64,000 nucleotides of DNA from Pseudomonas sp. PDM16 (GCF_014851865.1 NZ_JACVAM010000003.1:310001-374000); one strand, 5' to 3'. Numbered from the stretch's first letter, positions 1-9,130 are shown. Numbers and translations are program-made. Notes: generated by a model from the letters alone, not told the origin.

Positions 1-2485
1 GCCCGGACGCCACACCACTCGGCAGGCTGCCGAACGACAGGCCGTGGTTGGTCAGGTTGCCGGAGTAGTCGATCAGCCGGTACACGCCGAGGCCGAAGCC
101 ACCGACATCGCTGACATTGAGCTTGCCATCGAGGGTGAGATCACCGTTCACATCGAGCAGTGCCGTGGTAGAGGGCGCGCCGAGGCCGGCATCGAAGTTC
201 GAGTCGGCATTCAGTACCAGCGAGCCGACCGATAGCGTGCTGCCCGAGATGAGCGCCAAGTGGCCGCCGTCGGCAACGGTCACAGTGCCGTCGATATTGC
301 CCGAGCCGGCCAGGGCCGCATCGCTGGCCACCTCGACATCGCTTTCCAGGCTGGCGATGCTGCCAGGTGTGCTGCCGACGACCAGGGCGCCAGCGCTGAC
401 GCGGGTCCCCATCTGCACAAGAGAATCACCGTTGAGTTCCAGGGTACCGGTGCCCAGTTTGTCCAGGATGCCACCGCTTATGACGTTGCCGTCGAAGGTG
501 CTGCCGGTATCGTCGCCGCCTACCGAGACGGTGTAGCCAACACCGACAGTCAGAGTGCCTTCTCCGCTCAAGCCGTTGAACCCGTTACTGCCTGCGATGT
601 AGGCGGTGGCTCCGCTAGCAATGTTGAGATTGGACTGGGTCAGCACGTTGTCGCCTGCCAAGGTCACGCTGCCGCCCAGCAGGTTCAGGTCACCGCTGAA
701 GGTATTGGTGCCTGATAGCGACAGGCCATAGGTGCCGTTCTTGGTCAGGCTACCGTTACCAGCTAGCATGCCATGAAGAGTCAGGTTCTGGTCACCGGTC
801 AGGGTCAGTTCGGTAGCGCCGTTGATGGTGATGTCGTTGTCCAGTTCCAGCGAACTGCTGGTGTCCAGTGTGGCGTTGCCAGCGACCGTCAGTTCACCTG
901 TGCCCAACGCGGTTTCGTGCTCGACGGTCAGGGTGCCGCCGTTCAGCGTGGTGCCGCCCTGGTAGGTGTTGGCGCCGCTGAGGGCGAGGTTACCAGTGCC
1001 GGTCTTGGTTAGCCTGCCACTGCCAGAGATGGTGTTGCCGAAGCTGGCGTCCGTGGTCTGATGGAATACCAAGCTGGCATTGTTGAGGACACCTCCAGAA
1101 CCGAGGCTGCTGACAGAGGCCGTCAAGGTACCGGCACTGATAGTGGTATTGCCGTAGGTATTGGCTCCCGTGAGAGTCAGTGTGCCGCTACCGGCTTTGG
1201 AGAGGCTCCCGGTGCCACTGATGACACCGGAGAAACTGGTGCTGGTGTTATCGCCGCCGGCAGTGAGGTTTGCGCTACCGAGACTGACCGACCCAGCACC
1301 AGCCAGAGAGCCGATGCTCTGGTCAAAACTGTTCAGATCCAGCGTGCCGCCACTACCGACCGTGAAAGCACTGCCGCCGGAGAATGCTCCGCTGTTGCCA
1401 GCCAGCATGCGTCCCCAGGCGAGCTCGGTGCTGCCGGTATAGGTACTGTTGCCGGTCAACGTCAGGGTCGCGCTGCCGGTCTTGCTCATGCTGCCGGCAC
1501 CGGTGACGGCGCCGACACCGAGGTTTTCCAAGGTCTGCAGAGTCACTGCGCTGCCGCTATTGAGCAATACACCGTCGTCCAGCGCCAGCCCGGTGTCCTC
1601 GGCGCTAATCGTGACGTTAGTGTTGTTCATCAACCAGACCACTCCATCGATGATGGAGCCGCTCTGCAGGGTCAGCGAGTTGGTGCTGCCGGCAAACTGC
1701 ACGGCGGCGCCGTCTTCGCCGTCCTCCGCGTAGGAAGTAGCCGCCAAGCCCCCGAGCCCGGCACTGATTGTGCCGGCATTGATGATGTTCAGGTTGGTGC
1801 CTGACACACCGTGGCCACCGCCGCCGCCAGCGCCTGCATATGCGCCAATGGTCCCAGTACCACCATTGCCACCATTCCCGCCGCTGATGCTACCCAGATT
1901 GGTCAGGGTGCCGTTGCTCAGGGAGGCTCCGTTGCCACCGCCGCCGCCGCCGCCGCCATGTGCTCCTGCAGAGTTACCGCCATTGCCACCATTACCGCCC
2001 GTGGCACTGCTGAGTGTCCTGACGCCACTCAGGCCAAACAAGCCTGCTCCGCCACCGCCACCACCGCCGCCCGCATCGGAGCCGGCGGAACTTGCCCCAT
2101 TGCCGCCAGTTCCACCGATATAGCCTGGGCTGGAGCCGACGGCACCTCCCGTACCGCCGGCTATTCCAACTGAGGCGACAGCACCGTTACCGCCGTTGCC
2201 GTTGCTGCTGGCATCTCCTGGACTTTCGAAATAGGCACTACCGCCATTGCCACTGGCCCCGCCATTGCCGCGGAAGTCGAATTCGGCGCTTCCACCGTCC
2301 CCCGGTGCAGCCCAGGCGAGACTGTTCAGGCAGAAGAGCGTCAGCAGGCCGATTGACCTCAATGCTCTGGGCACTCCATTGGCACTACCCGAGCTCGATT
2401 GGGTAGCTCGACTGCTGGTCAGCTCTGAGGCCACCTGGCACTGCCCGAGGCTGCGATTGAAGACGGTGCGATAGGTGCAATTCAT
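1..2485 (-). CDS. Glycine-rich autotransporter (type Va secretion), 3' end outside window
   Basis: The visible 828 codons read as a surface or secreted autotransporter passenger. The protein opens with an extended signal peptide region (starts MNCTYRTVFN, then VASEL near residue 20) followed by a hydrophobic stretch ending in LAWAAPG near residue 60. Residues about 65-215 are extremely rich in Gly and Asn (GGNGGNGG-type runs). From about residue 290 onward there are many autotransporter-associated beta-strand repeats of the type GTLTLTGANTY or SGTNTFSG, which form a beta-helix. The C-terminal beta-barrel expected for this family would lie to the left of base 1. The ATG at 2485 is preceded by GGGGAA, a modest ribosome site. 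Function of the passenger (adhesin, biofilm or other) cannot be told. A shared regulatory motif lies about 80-100 bp upstream. Confidence 0.88.
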   Translation of the reverse strand, partial: MNCTYRTVFNRSLGQCQVASELTSSRATQSSSGSANGVPRALRSIGLLTLFCLNSLAWAAPGDGGSAEFDFRGNGGASGNGGSAYFESPGDASSNGNGGNGAVASVGIAGGTGGAVGSSPGYIGGTGGNGASSAGSDAGGGGGGGGAGLFGLSGVRTLSSATGGNGGNGGNSAGAHGGGGGGGGNGASLSNGTLTNLGSISGGNGGNGGTGTIGAYAGAGGGGGHGVSGTNLNIINAGTISAGLGGLAATSYAEDGEDGAAVQFAGSTNSLTLQSGSIIDGVVWLMNNTNVTISAEDTGLALDDGVLLNSGSAVTLQTLENLGVGAVTGAGSMSKTGSATLTLTGNSTYTGSTELAWGRMLAGNSGAFSGGSAFTVGSGGTLDLNSFDQSIGSLAGAGSVSLGSANLTAGGDNTSTSFSGVISGTGSLSKAGSGTLTLTGANTYGNTTISAGTLTASVSSLGSGGVLNNASLVFHQTTDASFGNTISGSGRLTKTGTGNLALSGANTYQGGTTLNGGTLTVEHETALGTGELTVAGNATLDTSSSLELDNDITINGATELTLTGDQNLTLHGMLAGNGSLTKNGTYGLSLSGTNTFSGDLNLLGGSVTLAGDNVLTQSNLNIASGATAYIAGSNGFNGLSGEGTLTVGVGYTVSVGGDDTGSTFDGNVISGGILDKLGTGTLELNGDSLVQMGTRVSAGALVVGSTPGSIASLESDVEVASDAALAGSGNIDGTVTVADGGHLALISGSTLSVGSLVLNADSNFDAGLGAPSTTALLDVNGDLTLDGKLNVSDVGGFGLGVYRLIDYSGNLTNHGLSFGSLPSGVASG

Positions 2486-2565
2486 GCGGAATTCCCCGAG
2501 GCGCTCTACGGCGCGCTTTCGCTGCGTTGGCAAATGCGGGAATTGTGTGGCGGGCGGGCGGGGCT

Positions 2566-2587
2566 GTCTGTCCCTCAATCGAGGGAC
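2566..2587. promoter_or_regulatory. Putative response-regulator operator, copy 1
   Basis: The sequence starts GTCTGTCCCTCA and contains a perfect inverted repeat with CTGTCCCTC at 2568-2576 and GAGGGACAG at 2581-2589, separated by AATC. It sits 81-102 bp upstream of the autotransporter start. A closely similar 22-bp sequence in the same orientation lies at 5450-5471 in the promoter region of the two-component system. There is no T-run on either side, so it does not look like an intrinsic terminator of the upstream gene. Operator function is inferred. Confidence 0.5.
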
Positions 2588-2617
2588 AGGGTGACGACTG
2601 CCTGCATCCTGTACGCG

Positions 2618-4654
2618 CTATCGCTCGACCGCCTTGAACGCGGGGCCGAACAACTGCTCGAGCAGCGGATTGCCGAAAACCCGCAGCAGGTCCGCCAGGG
2701 TGGCTCCCCCGGCTGTCGCGGCAGCCTGCAGGTGGCTGGAGAACAGCGGCAGCGAATCGCGATAGGCCGTATCACGCAGGTAATCGACCGCCGGCACGCC
2801 GTGGAAGGTCAGGCCCTGCCACTGCTTGGCCCAGTGCGTGCGCACGTTCAGCGGCCTGCCATCCGGCCCGACTTCGGCCATCCAGGCATCGGCGACCTCC
2901 TGCATGAAAGCCTGCCAATCGGCATCGTCCACATTGAGATTGCTCAGTACCTCGATCGAACAGGTGCCAAAGCGGTTGCCGCCCTGCGGCGCCAGGTCGA
3001 TGCCGGAGCCCCCCATGACACGCATCTCCAACGCGATACGCATGGGCCCCTCGGGATGGCGGTACACCGCGGCGATGGCGTTCCACCAGGCACGCTGGCA
3101 TACGCTCCAGTCCGGCTTGCCGGGATCGTCGGCACGCGGCGGGATGGGGATCTCCAGCTCCATGTCGCGCACCCGCATGTTCTGGATGCCACGACGGAAA
3201 TGCAGGCCGTCGATCAGCGGTGTGACGATGGCCGGCTGGTCGTCGGCGATATCCGGCAGCTGCGCCATGGCCGCGGCGCCCAGTATCCAGCCCTGCACCT
3301 GGCCAGGAAGGCTCTTGAACCAGGCGCTTTCGTTTAGCAGCTCGCCGATGTATTCGCCCACCTCCTGCAGCGTGACCTCCGAGGGGGGCGGGTAGTCGGA
3401 CGCGGCAGCGCGGGTACCATCGTTGCGCCAGGTGTTGATCCAGCAGTTTGGCTGATAGGCGAACCAGAACCACTCGGCGTAGTAGTCGTTCTCGCAGCGG
3501 TGCACGAAGTCGTTCCAGGCTGCATCACGCTCCGCCGGCGTGGTAGGGATCTGCAGCGGCATGGGAATGCGAAAGCCGGCGGGTGGCGGGATGGTCAGCT
3601 GCACGGGACGATGCCGCGGGCGCATGGCCGCGAAGCTCATCGGGTCGAGCTTGAGTGTCAAAGCGGTGACTATGCCGAGCAGGCCGAAGCAGCCAGCTGC
3701 GGCCTTGAGCTGCTCGGGATCGCTGACGGTCTGCAGCTCACCATGGGCGTTGACGAATTCGATCTCGGCAACCAGGTCGCTGAGGGTCTGATTGCGCCAG
3801 CCGGCACCGTGACAGATCGGTGCGTTGCTGCCACCCCAGGTGATCTCCACCATGATCACGTTGAGCGGGATGGTCCATTGCAGGTTGCCACCCTGCTCAT
3901 ACAAGCACCAGCGGCGGAACTGCTCGTTGGTGGTGCCGGCAGCGATACGGCATAGGCGCTTCTCGACGCCGTTCTCCACCACACTGCCGACCAGCTCGAT
4001 GCCCTGCAGCTGGTTGCCGGGGTCGAATCCCGGAGCGCCGCCTGAATGGGTGCTGAACGAGGGAAGCTCCTCGACCTGCTGCAGTGGCAGCAGAGAGATC
4101 AGCACCTGATCGTCGGCGCTGTACAGGTCGCCCCAGGTGTGGCGATAGCCGGCCGCGCGTACCCGCTTACCTGAGGAAGTGGCCCAACGAACGATGTTGC
4201 AGATGCCGATCAGGGTACGCGGCACGAAGGTATAGCCAGGGGTGTTCTCGACGGTGTATCCCCAATTACGGAACACCTCACGCTCGATGCAGTTGACCGG
4301 GCAGCCATCGGCTTCGGCGATGCCGGGGAAAGGCCTTAGGGCCTCACGCAGCTGTCGGGTCAGCGGCTCCAGCTTGGCGTTGCGCAGCGGCGCCGCCAAT
4401 GCCGGCAACGGGTCGCCGACGAGCAGGGCCTGCAGGGCCGGCCGGAGTTCGGCAGAGGGCTGGCTTTTCTGGCTGTCGCCACCTTCGCACAGCGACAACA
4501 GTATCTGCAGCAACTGCCGTGCATCGAGTGGGCCGCTGGCCAGCGCATCCAGCAACGGGGCCAGGCGCTGGAACTGGGAGGATCGCTGGAGTTCGCTGAT
4601 CGCCTCACTGCTCAGGCCAGGCAGCGCGGTGGCGAAGTTGGGGTATCCGTTCAT
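2618..4654 (-). CDS. FAD-linked oxidoreductase (VAO/PCMH fold)
   Basis: A 678-aa flavoprotein of the vanillyl-alcohol-oxidase superfamily. The FAD-binding PCMH domain spans roughly residues 150-360. The segment AAGYRHTWGD matches the place where aldonolactone and sterol oxidases carry the histidine that can bind FAD covalently. The segments GAGWRNQTLSDLV and FGLLGIVTALTLK are typical of the second half of this domain. The C-terminal 300 residues would form the substrate cap. About 120 N-terminal residues have no family match that I recognise and make the protein longer than usual. I chose ATG 4654 because GGGAGA precedes it at good spacing; an upstream in-frame start at 4699 lacks this. The secreted-protein gene lies 85 bp upstream in the same direction. 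Substrate unknown. Confidence 0.75.
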   Translation of the reverse strand: MNGYPNFATALPGLSSEAISELQRSSQFQRLAPLLDALASGPLDARQLLQILLSLCEGGDSQKSQPSAELRPALQALLVGDPLPALAAPLRNAKLEPLTRQLREALRPFPGIAEADGCPVNCIEREVFRNWGYTVENTPGYTFVPRTLIGICNIVRWATSSGKRVRAAGYRHTWGDLYSADDQVLISLLPLQQVEELPSFSTHSGGAPGFDPGNQLQGIELVGSVVENGVEKRLCRIAAGTTNEQFRRWCLYEQGGNLQWTIPLNVIMVEITWGGSNAPICHGAGWRNQTLSDLVAEIEFVNAHGELQTVSDPEQLKAAAGCFGLLGIVTALTLKLDPMSFAAMRPRHRPVQLTIPPPAGFRIPMPLQIPTTPAERDAAWNDFVHRCENDYYAEWFWFAYQPNCWINTWRNDGTRAAASDYPPPSEVTLQEVGEYIGELLNESAWFKSLPGQVQGWILGAAAMAQLPDIADDQPAIVTPLIDGLHFRRGIQNMRVRDMELEIPIPPRADDPGKPDWSVCQRAWWNAIAAVYRHPEGPMRIALEMRVMGGSGIDLAPQGGNRFGTCSIEVLSNLNVDDADWQAFMQEVADAWMAEVGPDGRPLNVRTHWAKQWQGLTFHGVPAVDYLRDTAYRDSLPLFSSHLQAAATAGGATLADLLRVFGNPLLEQLFGPAFKAVER

Positions 4655-4739
4655 GATGGTTCTCCCGTAGGCCTCTTGGCCGCTGAAGGAGCCAGACAAC
4701 CTGATGCCACGCGGGCATCCGCCTTGGCTGGTTTGCCGG

Positions 4740-5327
4740 TCAGTTCAGGGGGGCGATGTTGAAGTGGCTCACGCAGGGAGTCTTCGGCGTGAAGGCGACC
4801 ACTACTGGCAGGTAGGCGCCCTCGGCCGAGCAACTCAGGGCAGTGGCACCGCTGATGGAGATGTGGATGCCTGTCATGCTGGGACTGCTCACCCACCAGT
4901 TGTTGTTCTCGCCAAAACTACCCTGGCCAATGACCATGTCCTTGCAGGTGATCTTGCGATTGTTCATGGTGAAGTTCAGGTCGCCACGTACGGCGAAGTT
5001 CAGCTCCTTCGGGTAGGTGCCCGAGCTGTCGCATGCCAGGGTCTGGCCTCCACCGATAACGCTCTTGAACCAGCTGCTGACCTCGCCGGATTTCTTCCGC
5101 CCGGCACGGACATTGAGCATGATCTGCCCTTTCTCGATCGAGGCGCTGACACCTGAGAAGGGCTGGTTACGGGTGATCGAGTAGCCATTGCTGGCTGCCT
5201 GCTGGAAGCTGACGGCCTGCAGAGCCGGGCCGTCGAAATAGACCTTGTTGTCGTGCTCCTTCACCGCGAGAGCCGGGGCTGCAGTGAGGGTGGCAATGAT
5301 GAAGGCGAGCAGTTTCTTCGCATGCAT
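4740..5327 (-). CDS. Small secreted protein of unknown function
   Basis: I do not recognise the family. The 195-aa protein starts with a clear Sec signal peptide (MHAKKLLAFIIATLTAAPALA). The mature part has four cysteines (in LACDSS, ITCKDM, LSCSAE and TPCVSH), enough for two disulfides. It is rich in short beta-like segments and ends at SHFNIAPLN. The start at 5327 is chosen because the signal peptide begins there and AAGGGAAAA lies just upstream. It is the first gene of a minus-strand run toward the flavin oxidase and the autotransporter. It is divergent from the response regulator, so common control is likely. Confidence 0.6.
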   Translation of the reverse strand: MHAKKLLAFIIATLTAAPALAVKEHDNKVYFDGPALQAVSFQQAASNGYSITRNQPFSGVSASIEKGQIMLNVRAGRKKSGEVSSWFKSVIGGGQTLACDSSGTYPKELNFAVRGDLNFTMNNRKITCKDMVIGQGSFGENNNWWVSSPSMTGIHISISGATALSCSAEGAYLPVVVAFTPKTPCVSHFNIAPLN

Positions 5328-5449
5328 GGTCTGTTTTCCCTTTTGTCCAGTGTGGCCGAGGGCATGGCCCTGGCTGTCCATTGCGCGTGCACCGACTCCA
5401 GGCCGACAGACCGGCACGCAGCGGCAGTATCGGCAGGCAGCCAGCACTT

Positions 5450-5471
5450 GTCTGTCCCTCACTTAAGCGAC
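5450..5471. promoter_or_regulatory. Putative response-regulator operator, copy 2 (divergent promoter region)
   Basis: This sequence starts GTCTGTCCCTCA and ends AAGCGAC. It matches the 18-base core of the element at 2566-2587 at 13 positions. It lies in the 206-bp spacer 5328-5533 between the divergent secreted-protein gene and the response regulator, about 63 bp before the regulator start. The rest of the spacer shows nothing else that I can assign. Likely an autoregulatory site of the adjacent LuxR-type regulator; inferred, not shown. Confidence 0.5.
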
Positions 5472-5533
5472 AAGCTGGCGCTTATCCGCACGTATTTCGG
5501 TGCAGTGAGCGTTGGCGCACACAGGGAGGCAGG

Positions 5534-6184
5534 ATGATTGGTGTGGTGCTGGTCGAGGACGACCCGCTTTTTCGTGAGTCGGTACGCAGCGCGCTGGAAC
5601 AGGTTGACGACATCGTACTGCGCGCCGAAGCAGTGACTCTGGAGCAGGGTCTGATGCTGCTCGATCAGCGCCCTGTCGACGTTCTCCTGGTGGACCTGGG
5701 CCTGCCGGATGGTTCCGGCATCGAGATGATCCGCGCCACTCGCCGGGCTTGGCCTGACTGCGCCATCATGGTTGCCACCCTGTTTGGTGACGAAGAGCGG
5801 GTCTTCGCATCGCTGGAGGCCGGTGCCAACGGTTACCTGCTCAAGGATGCCCTGGCCAGCGGCATCGTCGCAGAGATTCGCAACCTGCATGCCGGCGGCA
5901 GCCCGATCAGCCCACTGATCGCCCGGCGCCTGCTGCGTCACTTCCAGCCGCCCGCGACGCCGCCCGTACCGGACATCGAGCTGTCCATACGCGAGCGCCA
6001 GGTGCTGGAGTTCATTACCCGCGGCTATTCGGTGGGGGAGATCGCCGACAGTCTGCAGGTTTCGCCCTGGACGGTGCAGACCTACGTACGACGGGTGTAC
6101 GAGAAGCTAGGTGTGCGCAACAAGGCCGCGGCCGTCAGCGCAGCTCATCGCCTGAAGCTGATCGTTCCGGATGAGTTTCTGTGA
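5534..6184 (+). CDS. NarL/LuxR-type response regulator
   Basis: A 216-aa DNA-binding response regulator. The receiver domain covers residues 1-120, with acidic pair E8/D9/D10, phospho-acceptor D54 in VDLGLPDG, T82 and K104 in YLLKD. The LuxR-type helix-turn-helix is at residues 147-205 (SIRERQVLEFITRGYSVGEI, then TVQTYVRRVYEKLGV). ATG 5534 is preceded by AGGGAGGCAGG, an excellent ribosome site; longer in-frame starts upstream lack one. The stop overlaps the GTG start of the histidine kinase in GTGA, so the two are translationally coupled and form a cognate pair. Candidate targets are the divergent secreted-protein gene and the autotransporter, through the shared motif at 5450 and 2566. Confidence 0.95.
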   Translation: MIGVVLVEDDPLFRESVRSALEQVDDIVLRAEAVTLEQGLMLLDQRPVDVLLVDLGLPDGSGIEMIRATRRAWPDCAIMVATLFGDEERVFASLEAGANGYLLKDALASGIVAEIRNLHAGGSPISPLIARRLLRHFQPPATPPVPDIELSIRERQVLEFITRGYSVGEIADSLQVSPWTVQTYVRRVYEKLGVRNKAAAVSAAHRLKLIVPDEFL

Positions 6185-8049
6185 GGTATCGGTGCTGGGC
6201 GCTCTGCCTGTGGCTGCTGACTGGAATGTCGCCCGCAAGCGCCGAAGCGGTCCGCCATGGACAGGTGGAAGTGCTGGAGCTGCCACCGACCGCTAGCCAC
6301 TTCAGCGACCCACCGCCCCAACAGGCAATGTTGCAAGGTTCCTGGCAGCCGGTGAGCCTCCCCCATATAGGCTCGGTGCGTGGGCTGGCACCGCAAGAGC
6401 CGCCCAGGGTTGCGACCATCTTCTACCGCTTGTCGGTACCGCAATCCGAACAACCGCTATTCCTCTACCTGCCGCGCTGGCAGACGGTCGGTCAATTGGC
6501 CATCTATGGCGACGGTCGCCTGCTCTGGCACTCCAGGGGGGACAAGGTGTGGAACGGTTTCAACACGCCGCTGTGGCTCGCGCTGAACGCCCCCGACGGC
6601 CGTGCCCCCCCGCGACAATTGCTGCTGCGCATGGACACCACGGAGGGGTTGGGTGCAGGAGTATCCAGCCTGTGGCTGGGAGCGGAAGAGGAACTGCTGA
6701 GCAGCTACCGCCTGCGCCTGGCAGCGCAGGTACTGCTACCCGCGGGCATCGGCGTGGCGGTTTTGGCGCTGGGCCTCTTCGCACTCGGCGTGTGGAGCCA
6801 GAGGCGGCAGGAACCGATCTACGGCTTGTTCTTCATCACCGCCGTGCTGTACTGCCTGCGCATTCTGCATTTCCTTGGCCCGCTGGACACGCGGTTGATA
6901 TCGGCCGAATGGTTCGGCTGGATCACGATCAACTCGATCGGCTGGCTGGTGGCGATTACCCAGCTGTTCATTCTGCGCCTCTGCGAGCGCAGGATGCGTT
7001 GGCTGGAGGCGGGGCTGCTGGGCTTCATGATGCTGTCGACGCTATTGACGCTGCCGCTGTGGCAGTCAGCGGAACATATCGCCGGGCTCGCATCGGTCTG
7101 TTACCTGGGCGGGGGCATCATGTTCCTGATCTCTCTGCCGCTGGTGATCCGCGAGGCGCACCGCAGCGAGTCGCGGCTGGCCCGCTGGCTGGCCTGGGGC
7201 AACCTGCTGGCCCTGGCCGTCGGCGTTCACGACTGGCTGCTGCAGAACTATCGCCTGGATCTGGATGCGTTCTATCTGGTGCCTTACTGGCAGATCGGCT
7301 TCTGCCTGCTGTTCTGCATCGTGCTCGGGCAGCGCTACCTGGCCAGCATCCGCGGTCTGGAGTTGAGCCATGAAGTCTTGGCCAGACGCCTGGCCGAGCG
7401 CGAGTCCGAGCTCGAGGCAAGCCATCGCCAGTTGCGCGAGGTGGAGCGCCGCGAGGTGCTGGCCGGCGAGCGGCAGCGGTTGATGCAGGATATGCACGAC
7501 GGCCTCGGCTCGTCGCTGACCGGCGCATTGCGCATGGTGGGGCGCGGGGCCTCGTCAAGCGCCGACCTGGAACGGGTACTGCTCGACTGCATCGATGAGC
7601 TGAAACTCACCATCGATTCACTGGAGCCGATCGAAGCCGATCTGGTGTTGCTTCTCGCGACCTTCCGCAGTCGACTGCAGCCACGGCTGGAGGCCGCGGG
7701 TGTGCATCTGCGCTGGGCGATGGGCGAGCTGCCGGAATTGACCTGGCTAACCCCAGGCAACGCGCTGCATGTGCTGCGCATTCTTCAAGAAGTGATCGGC
7801 AACATCCTCAAGCACGCCAGCGCATCAAAGATCAGCATGCTCACCAGCTATGCCGATGGCTGCATTCGCGTGGTAGTCGAGGACAACGGCGCGGGCTTCC
7901 AGCCCTCGCCACAAGGCGGTGGGGCCGGACGAGGGCTGGGCAACATCCATCAGCGCGCCGCGGCCCTACGCGCCAAGGCCGAGTGGCAGAACACCGAAGG
8001 CCAGTCCGGTACCCTCTTCATCCTGAGCCTGCCGCTGAGCTGGAGCTGA
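6181..8049 (+). CDS. 7TM sensor histidine kinase (HisKA_3 type)
   Basis: A 622-aa membrane kinase that pairs with the preceding regulator. Residues 1-22 look like a signal peptide. Residues about 25-175 form a periplasmic sensor of the 7TMR-DISM extracellular type. Seven hydrophobic segments follow between about 180 and 395. A coiled linker (RLAERESELEASHRQLREVE) leads to the HisKA_3 box with phospho-acceptor H439 in MQDMHDGLGSS. The ATPase domain has an N-box around LQEVIGNILKHA, DNGAGF and GRGLGNIHQRA. The GTG start overlaps the previous stop by four bases. Ligand is unknown; the sensor fold often reads carbohydrates or envelope signals. Confidence 0.93.
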   Translation: MRYRCWALCLWLLTGMSPASAEAVRHGQVEVLELPPTASHFSDPPPQQAMLQGSWQPVSLPHIGSVRGLAPQEPPRVATIFYRLSVPQSEQPLFLYLPRWQTVGQLAIYGDGRLLWHSRGDKVWNGFNTPLWLALNAPDGRAPPRQLLLRMDTTEGLGAGVSSLWLGAEEELLSSYRLRLAAQVLLPAGIGVAVLALGLFALGVWSQRRQEPIYGLFFITAVLYCLRILHFLGPLDTRLISAEWFGWITINSIGWLVAITQLFILRLCERRMRWLEAGLLGFMMLSTLLTLPLWQSAEHIAGLASVCYLGGGIMFLISLPLVIREAHRSESRLARWLAWGNLLALAVGVHDWLLQNYRLDLDAFYLVPYWQIGFCLLFCIVLGQRYLASIRGLELSHEVLARRLAERESELEASHRQLREVERREVLAGERQRLMQDMHDGLGSSLTGALRMVGRGASSSADLERVLLDCIDELKLTIDSLEPIEADLVLLLATFRSRLQPRLEAAGVHLRWAMGELPELTWLTPGNALHVLRILQEVIGNILKHASASKISMLTSYADGCIRVVVEDNGAGFQPSPQGGGAGRGLGNIHQRAAALRAKAEWQNTEGQSGTLFILSLPLSWS

Positions 8050-8135
8050 TCGGCACCGAATCTGTCTTGCGAGCCAATGACCCGAGCTTCTCCCAGGCCT
8101 GGCTTCGATCTGAACGAGCCACTTGGCATGGCTGG

Positions 8136-8486
8136 CTACTCATGCTGAAGGATGTTGATGAGCTTTCCGAGCGGATCTCTGACATAGAACCGACGCACAC
8201 CCCACGGCTCGCTGACTGGGCCGTACTCCACCGGAATCCTGCCTTCCTGAACACGGCGCAATGCTTCGTCCAGATCGTCCACTTCGATGGACAGATCGGG
8301 AACTGGTGTCAAAGAGCCTCCGTCGCTTGCGAAGCTGATCTGGATCTGCATCGTGGCGGAGCCGGAATAGGTGCGAATCCAGCCGTGGTCCATGGCGAGA
8401 TCGAGGCCCAAAATACCTCGGTAGAACGTGTCCACCTCGGATGGATCGGGGGCAGCGATATTGGCGACGATCCGCTTGACGTTCAT
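8136..8486 (-). CDS. VOC-family (glyoxalase/bleomycin-resistance-like) protein
   Basis: A 116-aa single-domain vicinal-oxygen-chelate protein. It begins NVKRIVANIAAPDP, has FYRGILGLDLAMDHGW in the first half, and ends in DPLGKLINILQH. This is the usual beta-alpha-beta-beta-beta pattern for glyoxalase, dioxygenase and drug-binding members. ATG 8486 is preceded by CTGGAGCGCAC. It lies tail-to-tail with the histidine kinase and 30 bp downstream of the exosortase partner gene, which may let it share that transcript. The substrate cannot be predicted from the sequence. Confidence 0.8.
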   Translation of the reverse strand: MNVKRIVANIAAPDPSEVDTFYRGILGLDLAMDHGWIRTYSGSATMQIQISFASDGGSLTPVPDLSIEVDDLDEALRRVQEGRIPVEYGPVSEPWGVRRFYVRDPLGKLINILQHE

Positions 8487-8515
8487 GTGCGCTCCAGAAT
8501 TTTTAGCAGTACGAA

Positions 8516-9130
8516 CTATTGCTGCACCTGAGGCTTGGCTGCTGTCAGCGTCTGATCCCCCACCAAGGTAGTGACAAAGACACGATCCAGATGCAGCCAC
8601 AACAACACCGGCGCGATGGTTGGCAGCAACAAGACGCCTATCTGGTAGCCCAACCCGATCAGATTCAGTTGTATTGAAGAGAATTGAGTAGTCGCATGGG
8701 TCGCCTCTCGAACATGAAACGCAATGGTCATCAACCAGCTAAAACAGACGCCCCAAGCCTGGAAGGGCGTTAAGAGCAGCGCACCCAACGCCAGCTTGCG
8801 CCACATACTCGGAGAGTGAGCAGCGAGCAGCAAGGCCATCAGCAGCGGAAGGCCATAGCAGTAGTTCAGAAGTTGGGCTTCAGGAGTGAGCTCGGCGACT
8901 CGGCCAGAGACATGGGGGATTCGCAGGGACGTGAGCAATGTCTGGCTCACGCCGTTCAACTCACTCCCCTGAACCCAATCAGAGAAGAACAAGCTCATCG
9001 TTTCTTCAGCCAACCAAGCTACCGGGACCACCACGTAGTTACGCAACCAGAACCACAGCACGAGCACAGGCACTAGCAGTAACAAAACACGCAGGAAAAA
9101 AGTCGCGATCTGTCTAGTTGGCAGAGGCAT
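8516..9130 (-). CDS. Exosortase H-associated membrane protein
   Basis: A 204-aa hydrophobic protein with about four membrane segments (near residues 10-35, 85-105, 115-135 and 160-180). It carries a conserved-looking block EAQLLNYCYGLPLLMALLLA. Proteins of this length and hydropathy lie directly after exosortase H genes in other genomes. Its role is probably to support sorting in the inner membrane. I use ATG 9130, preceded by GAAGG at good spacing; the TTG two codons upstream is less likely. The start overlaps the end of the exosortase gene by about 17 bp, so co-translation is expected. Confidence 0.75.
   Translation of the reverse strand: MPLPTRQIATFFLRVLLLLVPVLVLWFWLRNYVVVPVAWLAEETMSLFFSDWVQGSELNGVSQTLLTSLRIPHVSGRVAELTPEAQLLNYCYGLPLLMALLLAAHSPSMWRKLALGALLLTPFQAWGVCFSWLMTIAFHVREATHATTQFSSIQLNLIGLGYQIGVLLLPTIAPVLLWLHLDRVFVTTLVGDQTLTAAKPQVQQ

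Noticed and set aside
2568..2589. Perfect 9-bp hairpin as an intrinsic terminator of the flavin oxidase gene
   Set aside because: No T-run follows on the minus strand, and a second related copy lies in a promoter region, so an operator is the better reading.
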